Origin: Pteria penguin
Taxonomy: Eukaryota; Mollusca; Bivalvia; Pterioida; Pteriidae
Length of the DNA stretch: 64,000 nucleotides
Direction: 5' to 3'
Assembly: GCA_035048485.1 (NCBI GenBank)
Contig: CM068592.1
Span: 42,378,045 to 42,442,044, forward strand
This document shows positions 13,312 through 24,330 of this stretch, piece after piece. The notes beneath the pieces were generated by a model, which searched no databases, was not told the DNA's origin, and saw only the letters and a program-made list of their open reading frames with translations. How positions within the stretch are numbered: the stretch's first letter is position 1; every line of letters starts with the position of its first letter. A program made the translations under genes and the position numbers.

Positions 13312-14510
13312 AGTTTACCTGTAAAGCATTTTTTTGAAATTAGAAACAGATTTTAGAGTATACATGTAAATGTACTAATGTAGATAAAAAAGCCACAGTT
13401 GCCTATGTTTGATTGATTTGTGGTTGTACATATGATGTAATTATTCACCCCCATTATTCATTATTTCTGCATCAGACAGAACAAATGCATACACATGTAT
13501 TTAAATTAAAACATAAAGCCAGTCTACATTATGTAGTCTACATGATTCAGACTTCAGTCATTAGCTACTGAATTTCCAGGATAGATTTCAGGACAAAAAC
13601 AAACAGATGCTATTAGGAATGTTTCAAAGTTCATAAAGTTACCAACGGGCAAACATGACCCAAGATATAGAATAGTCTGTGTAGTACCTTCTACTCTCTA
13701 ATGATTGATACTGTAAATCAAGGCTATGTTACATGTATCATTAGTTAGCAGACTAGATTAGAACTTCTAATTCTATCTCAGTCTACTCAAGACAACATCT
13801 GGTCTACTAGGCAAGAGTTATCTGTGTATTTTTTGGCTTCACACTTTTGTTGTGTCTTTTATAAATAAAAACCCAGACATAAAAAAATCTATGGATTAAG
13901 TTTAACAGTAAGTGTTATCACAACAGTGGCAAATTCACAGGAGAGTGTATGTTGCATTTTTGTTTTAAATCATCACCATGCATCGTAAACTCTTGTTATT
14001 GAAGTTAATGTATAGAGTTTTTTTCTCTTCAATCCAGTAAGTTCTTTAATTGATGTTTAATATTATAATGTTATATATATTCTTTCATAAATTCTCTTTG
14101 ACACAGAAATAAATACAATTATACATATTAACACACATATGTACATACATATGTTTGTATGTATGTATGTATGTGTGTATGTTTTATGTATAACTGTATT
14201 AATCTCTGTCTTAAAGAGAATAAAGTATTGATGAAAGGAGGGTAAGGATAGAAAAATATATTTACAAACATATAGATGATGCCAACTACACATGCATAAT
14301 GGATCAAGTTTATAACTTTATTTTGACGTAGTTTGTTTGTTTCTGTCCTTAATTCTGTCCTAATTCTACTATTCTGGATCCATGATTTTAAATTCATAAT
14401 CTTCTCTTGACTTTATAATTATATATATACTTCAAAGTTCAAACATACTTTACAAAAAATTTACTCATATAACTTATCATTTTGTATCTACAAGTGGAAC
14501 ATCTATATTT
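13312..14510. other. Non-coding region with a short TATG microsatellite
   Basis: AT-rich sequence. A short (GTAT)n/(TATG)n stretch near 14150-14180 gives spurious minus-strand open frames. No gene is recognised. TACATGTA palindromes occur at 13361 and 13730. Confidence 0.4.
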
Positions 14511-14785
14511 TATGCAGTCAGTTGAGTAGCACCTACTCTAAATAGAGAATATTATGCATTTAACAGGAACAACCTGCCATTTATATGCAGTCAGTAGCAT
14601 CTACTCTAAACAGAGAATATTATGCATTTAACAGGAACAACCTCCCATTTGTATGTAGTCAGTAGCACCTACTCTAAACAGAGAATATATGCATTTAACA
14701 GGAACAACCTCCCATTTGTATGTAGTCAGTAGCATCTACTCTAAACAGAGAATATATGCATTTAACAGGAACAACCTCCCATTTG
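14511..14785. repeat. ~67-bp tandem repeat, 4 copies
   Basis: Four copies of a unit containing CAGTCAGTAGCACCTACTCT and GCATTTAACAGGAACAACCT, differing by small indels (TTATGC or TATGC). There is no open frame of note. Confidence 0.85.
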
Positions 14786-15960
14786 AAAGACAATCACTCC
14801 TATTTTCAGTAATCATTATCCAGTATAAAAAAAGGCACAACAAAATCATTTGAAGTTTGAAAGGGTACATCTGTTATGACATACTGAATGTAGTTTACAC
14901 AAGTTGACATTTTATGATTTAAACTCACCATTTCCGAGTTTAATTACCAAATTTGTGCTGCTATAAAACTCCAGAATGGTAAGCTAAGAAGGACAACTTA
15001 TTTGTAAACTACATTTTAGTCATTTACTGATTTAAGATTTTATCAAGATGCCATTTTGTGTTTCAAATATATATATATATATACATTTTTTTTGGCCTTG
15101 GTGTTAAATACTACATATACATGTAACACAGTCAATAAAAGTTCCTTTTGCACCCACTCTCAAACCATTTCTATTCTTTACTGAATCATAATCTAATGAT
15201 AATGAATATAACAATTAATCTAATAAGTATTAATAATATTAATGCAAGGAAAATAATAAAGAACTCCAATCTCTTTATACTCTGTCTGATACTCCCTTCA
15301 AAAATAATCCTTTTAAGACACTTGGATCTGGACCCAATCTAGATGGAGTGATCTTTATTTTTCTAATTGAATGGGGGTATGGGGTTACAATTTAAGGAAC
15401 TCTTTCCACTTGTGTATATAAAAATTTAAGAACGGTAAATAGAAAAGGACAACTTCTTAGATAAACTTATTGCACTTAAATTCTTAATCATGTATGATTT
15501 ATATTCTCCTATGTATATTGTATGTAAAGTTTGTTCTCTGGTGATAATCACATAAAAAAACACAGAGATAATTTTGGGCAGCAAAAGTGAGAAAATCTCT
15601 CATAATAGAATTCTGTCATAGAAATTCATGATTTTATTAGATTTTTTTCTTAAAAAATTCATGATTTTGTTAGATTCTCTCAATCAATGAAATTTGTCAA
15701 TAACAAAATTTTCCCTCATCATAGGAAATGAGCCAGAATTATCCCTGAAGACGCTAATGGTTATGAAATAAAGACAGAATTCATGTATAATATCATCAAT
15801 GATCCGTGCATGTCAACTACACAAGCCAAGGGATTCTAACAGTAGGCTGGGCAGCAGGTGCTCGTTTACGTTTAGTCCGAATGAACTAACGTTTTCAATA
15901 GATCATCATCAATTCTAGTACAGAAATTAAGAAAAAGAGATGTCATATCTAACAACTCAC
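14786..15960. other. Non-coding region
   Basis: AT-rich sequence with a short TA run near 15070-15082. A short near-repeat of TTCATGATTTT occurs at 15625-15670. No gene is seen. If the candidate exon at 15961-16058 is real, this is the start of its first intron. Confidence 0.4.
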
Positions 15961-16058
15961 CGAATAAATTCTATCGGCATTTTCCATTTCTTCACGCGTT
16001 TTCCATTACGGTATGTTTGTTTTGCTTGTTGGGAAAGCTGTTCAAATTTCGCGTCCAT
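15961..16058 (-). CDS. Candidate first coding exon of an unidentified minus-strand gene
   Basis: Read on the minus strand, an ATG at 16058 opens 32 codons plus two bases and ends exactly at a consensus splice donor (GTGAGT, 15955-15960). The predicted peptide starts MDAKFEQLSQQAKQTYRNG and continues KRVKKWKMPIEFI. It is hydrophilic and lysine-rich, with no signal peptide or membrane segment. Just upstream is a promoter-like stretch: CTACAGTAG followed by TGCATTGTGGGT ending right before the ATG, resembling the 3' half of ZNF143/Staf-type sites. Further upstream is GAGGAGATAACTC. I do not recognise the protein. The next exon would have to begin with one base completing an arginine codon (CGN), and I could not find it between here and position 1. 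The gene may continue to the left through the satellite, or the frame may be coincidental. Confidence 0.45.
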
Positions 16059-16100
16059 ACCCACAATGCACTACTGTAGAATAATCCGAGTTATCTCCTC
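16059..16100 (-). promoter_or_regulatory. ZNF143-like core promoter motif for the candidate minus-strand gene
   Basis: The minus-strand sequence directly before the candidate ATG contains CTACAGTAGTGCATTGTGGG and, about 15 bases further up, GAGATAACTC. TGCATTGTGGG matches the well-known half of Staf/ZNF143 promoter sites. The ATG follows within one base, so the 5' leader would be very short or would start upstream of the motif. This is inference. Confidence 0.35.
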
Positions 16101-16108
16101 TTTGCCAC

Positions 16109-16133
16109 AACAAATCAAATCAAATCAAATCAA
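16109..16133. repeat. (CAAAT)n microsatellite
   Basis: Five CAAAT units followed by CAAAGTTTTATTT. On the minus strand this would be the A-poor tail of a retroposed sequence. No element body is identified. Confidence 0.8.
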
Positions 16134-16562
16134 AGTTTTATTTAACTCGGTACATGGTAAAACAGTACAGAAACAGTACAAACATTAGCTCTAATGAGCT
16201 ATTACAACCGACACATAATAAACAGACACATCAAACACAACGGCTCCGGATTTCCCTCTGACACTCATGTACTCACTACCACTAATAAACAATGAACTCG
16301 ATATATGTTATGCATATGATATTGTTTATTAATATATACATATATTTTTTTTTTTACATAAGTATTAAAATACACTCAATCTTATTTTATGAAATTATGT
16401 TTCCCTCCCTTTTATTAGATGATTGATGAGATCTAATCCACTTTCTAGATATTTATGCCCTACCTATAATATTGAATGACATAATTAGTAAATATGCCAA
16501 CGTGTTTGAATTGAATTGTTAAAATTGAATAAATATAAACTCCCCCTCTGATCATTAAAAAT
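16134..16562. other. Non-coding spacer between two pentanucleotide repeats
   Basis: Unique AT-rich sequence with a poly-T/TA stretch near 16330-16360. No gene is seen. Confidence 0.4.
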
Positions 16563-16646
16563 ATACAATACAATACAATACAATACAATACAATACAATA
16601 CAATACAATACAATACAATACAATACAATACAATACAATACAATAT
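16563..16646. repeat. (CAATA)n microsatellite, about 16 units
   Basis: A pure pentanucleotide run followed by TTTATTTATTCCCATAAAAC. The arrangement resembles the 3' tail of a minus-strand LINE-like insertion (body then TATTG repeats), but no reverse transcriptase remnant is visible. Confidence 0.9.
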
Positions 16647-17315
16647 TTATTTATTCCCATAAAACAAGGGGCCCTTTTGGGCATATACAACAGCATATAG
16701 ATTCATATTCTTTAGACAATTATAAAGACATTAAGGTGTTTGACATGATTATGGTAAATGAATTAATTAGTAATAATGATGATAATATTATTTCACATCA
16801 CAGGGTGTATTTTAGTAATACATTCATATCACTAATAATACACAGTACAGGAAGTATTTCAATAAGAAATACATACTGACAGTATAAAAGTGCTTACCAT
16901 CTTGTATAATGCAACCAAGACTAGTAGTATACCCATATTATACCATAATAAGTTGAAGGTGACAATTATAGATTAAGGTTTAAGATGACCAAACTGCAAA
17001 AGGCATCAGGAGACGATGTTACAAAGTACACAAGTACTATACCTATTTCAAGTGCAGATTAGTCAGCTGAATGATATGAATTGAAGAATATATCATAGCA
17101 GAGGTGTATAGTTCAAGACATCTATTCCGTAATACCAGAATTAGTTACATAATGACAATTTAAACATTTTTGTTCTTTGGCTCATCCACACATGTGCATA
17201 CATTTATAGTTATATTGCCTTTTCCCATCACATACCATGACTTTCTTCATTTACAGAACTATATACCGTCTCATGACAGTGTCACAAAACTGTTTGACAA
17301 CGGCAATGTACCACA
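16647..17315. other. Non-coding region
   Basis: AT-rich sequence without a recognisable gene. A fragment from 17256 to about 17330 follows an acceptor-like TTTACAG and is open in one frame, but it has no donor and no recognisable content. Confidence 0.35.
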
Positions 17316-17957
17316 CATGTATGGAACGTATTGCCAAATTAACATATATTCAAATAACTGTACCTATCTTTAAATAATTGTACCTATCTTTACATGAATT
17401 AGAGATAGGTTTAATTCAATTATACCTATCTTCAAATGAATAAGAGATAGGTTTAATTCAATTATACCTATCTTTAATTCATTTGAAGATAGGTACAATT
17501 GACTTGAAGATAGGCACAAATGCAGTGAATTAAAGATAGGTATAATTGAATTAAAGATAGATGCCATTGAATTGAACCTATCTTTAATTATCACGATGTT
17601 GACAATAATAACTGCTCTTCAAATCAATTGCACCTATCCTTAAATCAGTTATACATATCTTCAAATGAATTATAGACAGGTATAATTCAATTGAACATAT
17701 TTTTAATTGAATTGAAGATAGGTGAAATTCCATTAAAGATAGATGTAATTTATTTGAAGATAGGTATTATTATTTACACCTATCTTTAATTCATTTACAC
17801 CTATCTTTAATTCATTTACACCTATCTTTAACTCAATTGTACCTATCTTCAGTTCATTTGAAAATAGGTACAATTATTTGAACATAGGTGCAATTATTTG
17901 AAGATAGGTACAATTATTTGAATATACATGTATGTTAATTTGGCGTTCCATACACAG
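17316..17957. mobile_element. Foldback element packed with inverted AAGATAGGT subrepeats
   Basis: The ends are inverted copies of each other. The left end reads TGTATGGAACG..GCCAAATTAACATA..ATTCAAATAA; the right end reads TTATTTGAATATACATGTAT, then GTTAATTTGGCGTTCCATACA. Between them, CCTATCTT and its complement AAGATAGG occur about two dozen times in both orientations, usually spaced by AATTCAATT-like palindromic linkers. The whole element could therefore fold into a long branched hairpin. It has no coding capacity. I do not know a named family with this organisation. Confidence 0.75.
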
Positions 17958-18062
17958 GTATTATATTTCTTATCATTCACAACAGCCTTTCGTTCAAGAG
18001 GGAAAAAAATCTAGGATGTACAAAGTGAAATGTAATGACGAGCGATCTTCTTTCCGGACTGA

Positions 18063-18335
18063 AGCCGGCGTGGCCTAGTGGTATCGCGCTGGACTCCTGA
18101 TCGGGAGGCCGGGGTTCAAGTCCCGCTCTGGCCATGCCGGTGTCCTGTCTTTCGGATGAGACAGTAAAAACCGAGGCCCTGTGTCGTGGTATGCATGGTA
18201 CGTTAAAGATCCCTCACTGCTTCGGGTGGGTCCGTTGCAAAGTTCAAAATCTGTATGCCCCGCATCAGGCAGATGCCGTCACCATATACATGAAATATTC
18301 GTGGTGTGACGTGAAACCCAAATCAATCAATCAAT
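18063..18335 (+). mobile_element. tRNA-derived SINE, full length, copy 1
   Basis: A tRNA-like head carries an A box (TGGCCTAGTGG) and a B box (GGTTCAAGTCC), the internal RNA polymerase III promoter. It is followed by a body with CTGTCTTTCGGATGAGAC, GTTAAAGATCCCTCACTG and GGGTGGGTCCGTTGCAAAG, and a tail of AATC repeats. This is the best-preserved of at least six copies in the window. The head, central GTTAAAGATCCC domain and tail are consistent with V-SINE-type molluscan elements such as RUDI, but the family name needs an alignment. Confidence 0.9.
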
Positions 18336-18828
18336 ATTTCCGGAGTAAATTAAGTAAATTTTGAATTTTAATTTCAAATAATGCTGCAAGAACTTGAAAA
18401 TTACTAGTCGTGCATTTTGGTCTCTCTGTTGTGCGATGGGCTACAGGTTGGAAACCTTTGCATAGGTTTTATATTATACAACCAAACACTAATAATGGAA
18501 TAGCAAGAATATTTGTTAACATACCTGTTCACTCTACTAGCACCGGATCCAACTATATTTAAAATGACAAGGGAGGGTGGTCCACTAATGGTGGTGTTAA
18601 TATTATCGGTAAACGAAAGGAGGGTCCACCTTCCATACAAAGTGAACCAGAATGACCTAGCGTTAGGTTGTCAAGGTTGACAACTATAAGGACCCCTCCT
18701 CTGAACTATCACATGCTCATGGTCTTCTGGGACGGAGCCAAGCTACGCAACTTAGCAGGTGCTTCTACTCCGTCTGAGATCAAATACATGTATATAGAAA
18801 GGACCGTGTAATGAAAAACATAAAGAAA
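18336..18828. other. Unique spacer
   Basis: No gene is seen. A short minus-strand frame here has no recognisable content. A TACATGTA palindrome occurs at 18785. Confidence 0.4.
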
Positions 18829-19935
18829 ACAACAACAACAGCGACGACGACAACAACAACAACAACGAACGACAAGGACGACGATGACGACGACGACGAC
18901 AACAACAACAACGAACGACAAGGACGACGATGACGACGACGACGACGACAACAACAACGAACGACAAGGACGACGATGACGACGACGACAACAACAACAA
19001 CGAACGACAAGGACGACGATGACGACGACGACGGCAACAACAACAACGAACGACAAGGACGACGATGACGACGACGACGACAACAACAACGAACGACAAG
19101 GACGACGATGACGACGACGACGACAACAGCAACAACAACAACGAACGACAAGGACGACGATGACGACGACGACGGCAACAACAACAACGAACGACAAGGA
19201 CGACGATGACGACGACGACGACAACAACAACAACGAACGACAAGGACGACGATGACGACGACAACAACAACAACAACAACGAACGACAAGGACGACGATG
19301 ACGACGACGACGACAACAACAACGAACGACAAGGACGACGATGACGACGACGACGACAACAACAACAACAACGAACGACAAGGACGACGATGACGACGAC
19401 GACGACAACAACAACAACGAACGACAAGGACGACGATGACGACGACGACGACAACAACAACAACAACGAACGACAAGGACGACGATGACGACGACGACAA
19501 CAACAACAACGAACGACAAGGACGACGATGACGACGACAACAACAACAACAACAACGAACGACAAGGACGACGATGACGACGACGACGACAACAACAACA
19601 ACGAACGACAAGGACGACGATGACGACGACGACGACAACAACAACAACGAACGACAAGGACGACGATGACGACGACGACGACAACAACAACAACGAACGA
19701 CAAGGACAACGATGACGACGACGACGACAACAACAACAACGAACGACAAGGACGACGATGACGACGACGACGACGACAACAACAACAACGAACGACAAGG
19801 ACGACGATGACGACGACGACGACAACAACAACAACGAACGACAAGGACGACGATGACGACGACAACAACAACAACGAACGACAACGACGAAGATGACGAC
19901 GACGACGACAACAACAACAACAACAACGAACGACA
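18829..19935. repeat. ~46-bp GAC/AAC minisatellite, about 24 units
   Basis: Each unit is a GAACGACAAGGACGACGATG core followed by (GAC)n and (AAC)n runs of variable length, so units vary in steps of three around 46 bp. On the + strand T occurs almost only once per unit, giving extreme strand asymmetry. The minus strand lacks stop triplets in every frame, which produces three overlapping open frames of 360-426 codons that would encode low-complexity V, S, C and R runs. These are artefacts of composition. Confidence 0.95.
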
Positions 19936-20740
19936 GTTAAAGAAAATCAAACGGAGAATAATTACATAATTTATGATTACAATTAACAAATAAAATCAGT
20001 CACTTCAGAGTTTGAATAACATATACTGTTCTGTAATGATGCATTGAAGAACTTAAAACCTATTACATGTATCTGTTCAATTTATTGCCATAAACTACTT
20101 TTTATAATACTGTAACATACATATTTAAAACGCTTCTAGAGGGCACTCTTCCCCCATCCCGGCTATATTAAACAGTGCTTCGTCATTGACCCTTTTATGT
20201 TTCCAAGACGGCGTCAAACACCTCGTCTCAATTTTTGCTTTCAATAAAAAAGTATTGTCTTATAGCGACTATAATTTAAGAAAAATTCAAAATGCATTAA
20301 TAATATCGATTTTTTTCTAAAATGTAAATGTCAGATGACAGAGATCTGTCAATGCCTTTGTCACATAATATAATATAATATAATATAATATAATATAATA
20401 TAATATAATATAATATTTTAATAAGATTCATGATGCAATTCTTTTGTCAGATGATTTATATGCCTTTTATTTATATATGATTTAATTTTGTTTCATTTAA
20501 GTTTCTTTTCTTATATTAAATCTTATTTTATCTTATTTGTCGTGTCATGATTTAAAAAGGGAGTGGGGTTTTTTTTTTTTTTTTCTTATTTATTTTGGTA
20601 GGTTTGTTAGTTTGTGTATATCTATATGCACACCTCGTTAAGCAATGTAGCAAATATAGAATGTACACAAATTTTCTTGATGCTGAATTCGTCACCCCCA
20701 CAACCACCCAATCCCCGCCCTCTGCCCGTTCTTACAATTC
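19936..20740. other. AT-rich sequence upstream of the ERG gene, with (ATAAT)n at 20365-20416
   Basis: Contains a pentanucleotide (ATAAT)n run of about ten units and a poly-T tract near 20571-20584. No exon is identified. Confidence 0.5.
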
Positions 20741-21038
20741 TCTAATCGCGTAGTCTTTAAAATGACGCCTCTTGCTGCCAATACCGTGCAGTGTCCATAC
20801 GGAATGTCTCCCCTTAGTAGTCTGCCGGTGTTTGTGTACTGCTGGCAGGCTCCAGCGCCTACTGCCGTATCGTTAATCGATAGTTTACAATGTGCTATAC
20901 AAAATGCTCAGTAGTGGCATAGAGTGTGCACGAATTAATGAATCTCAAGGATCAGTTGGCCACAGTGTAAAACACGTATAAAAAGCTGTTGATACTGAAC
21001 ACTAACATATGGGATAAAATCGAGAGGAGTGTGGTAGA
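20741..21038 (+). promoter_or_regulatory. Putative promoter and 5' leader of the ERG channel gene
   Basis: Less AT-rich than its surroundings. A TATAAAAAG sequence at 20978-20986 lies 53 bp before the ATG, which would place transcription start near 21010 and give a leader of only about 30 nt. An in-frame TAA at 21015-21017 closes the reading frame eight codons upstream of the ATG, supporting the chosen start. Position -3 relative to the ATG is A, a favourable context. The real leader may be longer and start upstream of the TATA-like sequence. Confidence 0.4.
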
Positions 21039-21114
21039 ATGCCTGTGCGTAGGGGTCATGTGGCCCCGCCTAATATCTTCATTGATACCATCATCAGGAA
21101 GTTTGACGGTCAAA
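21039..21114 (+). CDS. ERG-type potassium channel, coding exon 1 (PAS-cap)
   Basis: Encodes residues 1-25 and the first base of codon 26 of a KCNH2/6/7-type (ether-a-go-go-related) channel. The peptide begins [10 protein letters not shown], the diagnostic ERG amino terminus; EAG and ELK paralogues differ here. It continues [14 protein letters not shown]. In hERG these residues form the PAS-cap whose basic residues R4 and R5 help slow channel deactivation; both are present. The exon ends at a consensus donor (GTAAGT at 21115). Its length of 76 nt in phase 1 is identical to human KCNH2 exon 1 as I recall it. There is an in-frame stop upstream of the ATG. The protein would be a plasma-membrane K+ channel subunit acting in excitable cells. 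Introns make this exon invisible as an open frame. Confidence 0.95.
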
Positions 21115-21789
21115 GTAAGTCATGTCATGTTTAACATTATTTTCAAGATTTTCTGGAAATCATGAGAGATTTCGCGTGAGTAGTTGTCAGCGAATGGCGA
21201 CCATGTTGCTTTGTTATCGATGGCATTCTTGTTCTTTATCAGTAGTAAGGGTGAGCACAAGTCAGTTATACAGCGAACCCTAGGGTAGGAGCAATCCTGT
21301 TTACGATGGTGCAAGACCAGATTATTCTGATTTCTCAACCCATTATACATGTAACTTACGTAATGTTTCAACAAATTCTAATAAAATCAGACGATGTATT
21401 CAGAAATTCTAGATATAGCTTTCGTTGACGATGGGCTTGACAGAGGACTTAGTCTAGCTTTGATTACCTAATTGCATGAATGTATCGGATACTTGGATTT
21501 ACATTAAACATTAATGGTTTCAAAAAGCTCCGTTTTAGCAAAATCATTTTCATTTTCCAAATTTTAAAGGTTCTTCTCGGCATATAGTGGGGGTGTGGGT
21601 TGCATTGTCAAATTTATTTTTGTACTGAAAAGGGTTATTTTTCTCTATTTTGGAATTAACAGTACTTTTTTTCTAGTCAGAAAAGCACTATTTGAATCGG
21701 AGCTTCCGTTATAGTGCCGTCTTAAGGGATTGGATCCTCCCCTCCTTATACGAGATCAACTGACTGTCGGATACTCGGAAAACTCTTGT

Positions 21790-22105
21790 ATTATCAAAAC
21801 AAATATCATTGGAACCACACACGTGTACACATTTGGTGGGACTCAGACAAACATAATGAACCCTCACAGATATCATTGGATTTCATTGGAATACAACTGG
21901 ATCCACACAATGATCGTGAGATGTATACAGTAATTATCACTGAATCAATAAAGATGTTATTGGATACACGCACATATCATTGGATTTCATGAAAATATTA
22001 CTGGATCCACACGAACATCATGGGATCACTACTAGTATCAATGAATCAAGACAAAAAATCATTGGATACACTCATAAAATATGGAATCCACACATACATG
22101 CTCAG
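21790..22105. repeat. Degenerate ~25-30-bp ATTGGATCCACAC repeat
   Basis: Loose, diverged repeats of TATCATTGGAT and TGGATCCACAC account for this stretch. They produce two overlapping short + frames without coding character. Confidence 0.55.
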
Positions 22106-22494
22106 TGCATTCAAATGAATATCAAGTCTTGAATGAATCATATTATAGTTTTTATAGCTTACTATGCTGGATTCGGTTTTTTTTTTTTTTTTTTTTTTGG
22201 TGATATTTCAACGGCACCATGAAAATAAGTGGGGGAGGGGAGGGGCACAACCTAAATGAATGTCTATATATACATGTATATATATTCGGATACATATTTT
22301 GTTTTGTCTATAATCGAAAGAAACGCTGAATGCAAGGGGGGGGGCCTTTTGAAAGGATGGGGATCTGCCTCTCCTTCCACTTCTCCTACCTCATTGTAAT
22401 TGATTTATCTGAGCTTAACAAGTGTATTGTGAGCAAAGTTTGAAACGGTTATTATGTATTTCTGAATAATAAAATGAAAGAAATGTAGCATATG
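22106..22494. other. Non-coding spacer with a poly-T tract and poly-G
   Basis: A pure T run lies at about 22179-22198, with a G-rich stretch near 22336. No gene is seen. Confidence 0.5.
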
Positions 22495-23990
22495 AGCTCG
22501 TCCTTATGCTCTATTAAGGATGTAAAAGTAACACGGACCTCCTCCTCCTCATGCTCTGTTAGGTATGTAAAGGTAACACGGACCTCCTCCTTATGCTCTG
22601 TTAGGGATGTAAAGGTAACACGGACCTCCTCATGCTCTGTTAGGGATGTAAAGGTAACACGGACCTCCTCCTTATGCTCTGTTAGGGATGTAAAGGTAAC
22701 ACGGATCTCCTCCTTATGCTCTGTTAGGAATGTAAAGATAACACGGACCTCCTCCTCATGCTCTGTTAGGGATGTAAAGGTAACACGGACCTCCTCATGC
22801 TCTGTTAGGGATGTAAAGGTAACACGGACCTCCTCCTCATGCTCTGTTAGTGATGTAAAGGTAACACGAACCTCCTCCTCATGCTCTGTTAGTGATGTAA
22901 AGGTAACACGGATCTCCTCCTTATGCTCTGTTAGGGATGTAAAGGTAACACGGACCTCCTCGTCATGCTCTGTTAGGGATGTAAAGGTAACACGGACCTC
23001 CTCATGCTCTGTTAGGGATGTAAAGGTAACACGGACCTCCTCCTCATGCTCTGTTAGTGATGTAAAGGTAACACGGACCTCCTCCTTATGTTCTGTTAGG
23101 GATGTAAAGGTAACACGGAACTCCTCCTCATGCTTTGTTAGGAATGTAAAGGTAACACGGAACTCCTCCTCATGCTTTGTTAGGAATGTAAAGGTAACAC
23201 GGACCTCCTCCTCATGCTCTGTTAGGGATGTAAAGGTAACACGGACCTCCTCCTCATGCTTTGTTAGGGATGTAAAGGTAACACGGACCTCCTCCTTATG
23301 CTCTGTTAGGGATGTAAAGATAACACGGACCTCCTCCTCATGCTCTGAAAGGGATGTAAAGGTAACATGGACCTCCTCCTTATGCTCTGTTAGTGATGTA
23401 AAGGTAACACGGACCTCCTCCTTATGCTCTGTTAGGGATGTAAAGGTAACACGGACCTCCTCCTTATGCTCTGTTAGGGATGTAAAGGTAACACAGACCT
23501 CTTCCTCATGCTTTGTTAGGGATGTAAAGGTAACAAGGACCTCCTCCTCATAGTTTGTTAGGGATGTAAAGGTAACACAGACCTCCTCCTCATATTTTGT
23601 TAGGGATGTAAAGGTAACACGGACCTAATCCTTATGCTCTGTAAGGGATGTAAAGGTAACACGGACCTCCCGCTCATTTTCTGTTAGGGATGTAAAGGTA
23701 ACACGGACCTCCTCCTTATGTTCTGTTTGGGATGTAAAGGTAACACAGACCTCCTCCTTATGCTCTGTTAGGGATGTAAAGGTAACACAGACCTCCTCCT
23801 CATGCTTTGTTAGGGATGTAAAGGTAACACGAACCTCCTCCTCATATTGTTTTAGGGATGTAAAGGTAACACGGACCTCCTCCTCATGCTCTGTTAGGGA
23901 TGTAAAGGTAACACGGACCTCCTCCTCATGTTTTGTTAGGGATGTAAAGGTAACACGGACCTCTTTTTCATGCTCTGTTAGGGATGTAAA
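22495..23990 (+). repeat. 42-bp minisatellite, subarray A (about 36 units)
   Basis: Units contain GATGTAAAGGTAACACGGAC followed by CTCCTCCTCATGCTCTGTTAGG, with frequent three-base indels in the CTC run. Periods of 39, 42 and 45 bp keep a reading frame open for 353 codons (22492-23553), but variation is repeat-like and no start or promoter is evident. It shares the GATGTAAAGGTAAC half with subarray C, so the whole of 22495-30868 is one composite locus. Confidence 0.95.
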
Positions 23991-24330
23991 TGTAGCACAG
24001 ACCTTCTTCTATGTCCTGTTACGGATGTAAAGATAACACAGACCTTCTTCTGTTCCCTGCTAGTTATGTAAAGGTAGCACAGACCTTCTTCTGTCCCCTG
24101 CCAGGTATGTAAAGGTAACACAGACCTACTTCTGTGCCCTGCGTGGGATGTAAAAGTAGTACAGACCATCTATTCCCTGCTAGGTATGTAAAGGTACATG
24201 TAGCACAGACCTTCTGCTCCCTGCTAGGGATGTAAAGATAGCACACACTCTCTTCTCTGCCCTGCTAGGTATGTAAAGGTGACAAAGGCTTCCTCCTCAC
24301 TAACACCATCCTCATGCCGGGTTAGCAATG
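23991..24330 (+). repeat. Diverged junction segment of the 42-bp array (subarray B)
   Basis: About eight degraded units with GTAGCACAGACCTTCTTCTG and CCTGCTAGGTATGTAAAGG. They form a third variant class at the boundary between subarrays A and C, the pattern expected where homogenisation from either side does not reach. Confidence 0.85.

Noticed and set aside
17170..17373. Exon after TTTACAG at 17256
   Set aside because: Open for a short distance but no donor, and the frame runs into the foldback element.
18063..18135. tRNA gene at the SINE head
   Set aside because: A and B boxes are present but the same sequence continues into a conserved SINE body and recurs in several copies; no proper cloverleaf with an anticodon arm is evident.
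18709..19989. Three overlapping minus-strand frames of 360-426 codons
   Set aside because: All three frames of the same minisatellite are open because the repeat has almost no T on the + strand. Products would be low-complexity V, S, C and R runs.
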